DNA of 64,000 nucleotides from an uncultured Bacteroidales bacterium. Lineage in GTDB: Bacteria; Bacteroidota; Bacteroidia; Bacteroidales; P3. The position numbers and the translations under genes were made by a program. A model generated the notes under the pieces. That model was given only the letters and a program-made list of their open reading frames with translations. It did not search any database and was not told where the DNA came from. This document shows positions 63,782-64,000 of this stretch, in pieces; the stretch's first letter is position 1, and each line of letters begins with the position of its first letter. The stretch spans positions 32,549 to 96,548 of the forward strand of contig ONJQ01000029.1 in NCBI GenBank assembly GCA_900318175.1, given 5' to 3'.

Positions 63782-64000
63782 ATGAGACACGGTTGTAAAA
63801 TAAATCATCTGTCAAGAACCCACGCACATCGCGTTGCTATGCTCTCCAACATGGCCACCTCTCTCATCCTTGAGAAGAGAATTGAGACCACGCTGGCAAA
63901 GGCCAAAGCACTCCGAGTATATGTCGAGCCCCTCATCAATCGCTCCAAAGAGGACACCACCAACAACCGCCGTGTTGTCTTCAGCTACCTCCACAGCAAA
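63782..64000 (+). CDS. rplQ: 50S ribosomal protein L17, truncated by window end
   Basis: The 73 codons present read [20 protein letters not shown] to VVFSYLHSK and are in frame to the last base. L17 lies near the tunnel exit and is the usual last gene of the alpha operon. The C-terminus is outside the window. Confidence 0.95.
   Translation, partial: MRHGCKINHLSRTHAHRVAMLSNMATSLILEKRIETTLAKAKALRVYVEPLINRSKEDTTNNRRVVFSYLHSK

Overview
The window comes from a member of the Bacteroidales (phylum Bacteroidota). The support is: promoters of the Bacteroidota type (TTG, 19 bases, TAnnTTTG), little or no Shine-Dalgarno signal, a tmRNA tag reading GENNYALAA, type IX secretion (T9SS) C-terminal sorting domains, a zinc-free L36, and a str/S10/spc/alpha ribosomal cluster without tuf between fusA and rpsJ. 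No rRNA genes and no CRISPR array were seen.

Layout. (1) 1-9.4 kb is a defence island. A type I restriction-modification operon (hsdM, hsdS, hsdR) is split by a solo DUF1016 N-terminal protein, an AIPR-family protein and an AT-rich ATPase/HNH pair that looks like Septu (PtuA/PtuB). It ends against a decayed tatD remnant. (2) 9.9-19.4 kb is housekeeping and envelope: an outer-membrane barrel protein, an isolated rnfA, a tiny acidic lipoprotein, trpS, manC, a four-gene ECF sigma operon with two lipoproteins, a C69 peptidase and a conserved unknown. (3) 19.4-21.6 kb is an RNA-rich stretch: tRNA-Glu, a broken rpsT, tRNA-Asp and tmRNA. The tmRNA 3' end and terminator are inverted and then directly repeated, followed by a fragment of a SpoU RNA methyltransferase and a long palindrome. 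(4) 21.6-23.7 kb is a DUF4062-TPR protein whose repeats are almost identical at DNA level. (5) 24-41 kb holds three large secreted proteins. Two (563 and 2290 aa, type A sorting domain) form an operon; it converges on a 2416-aa protein with a type B (gliding-associated) sorting domain. Between the convergent ends lies a 1.1-kb array of hairpin-bearing repeats with a period near 151 bp. (6) 41.4-45.1 kb carries a B12-dependent ribonucleotide reductase and an EFR1-type flavodoxin/ferredoxin protein. (7) 45.5 kb to the end is the ribosomal protein supercluster from rpsL to a truncated rplQ, with fusA, secY, map, infA and rpoA inside.

A theme runs through the window: several otherwise universal genes carry indels. 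rplP has a 14-bp tandem duplication that shifts the frame, rpsT has lost about 85-90 bases, rpsG lacks about 13-16 codons in frame, and tatD is decayed. rplP is normally essential, so at least that lesion is more likely an assembly or sequencing artefact than biology. It should be checked against reads before any biological reading.

The best candidates for new biology are the composite defence island nested inside the type I operon, the DUF4062-TPR protein with freshly expanded repeats, the hairpin array between the two T9SS loci, the repeated tmRNA tail, and structured RNA elements inside the ribosomal operon (notably before rplO and rplB).
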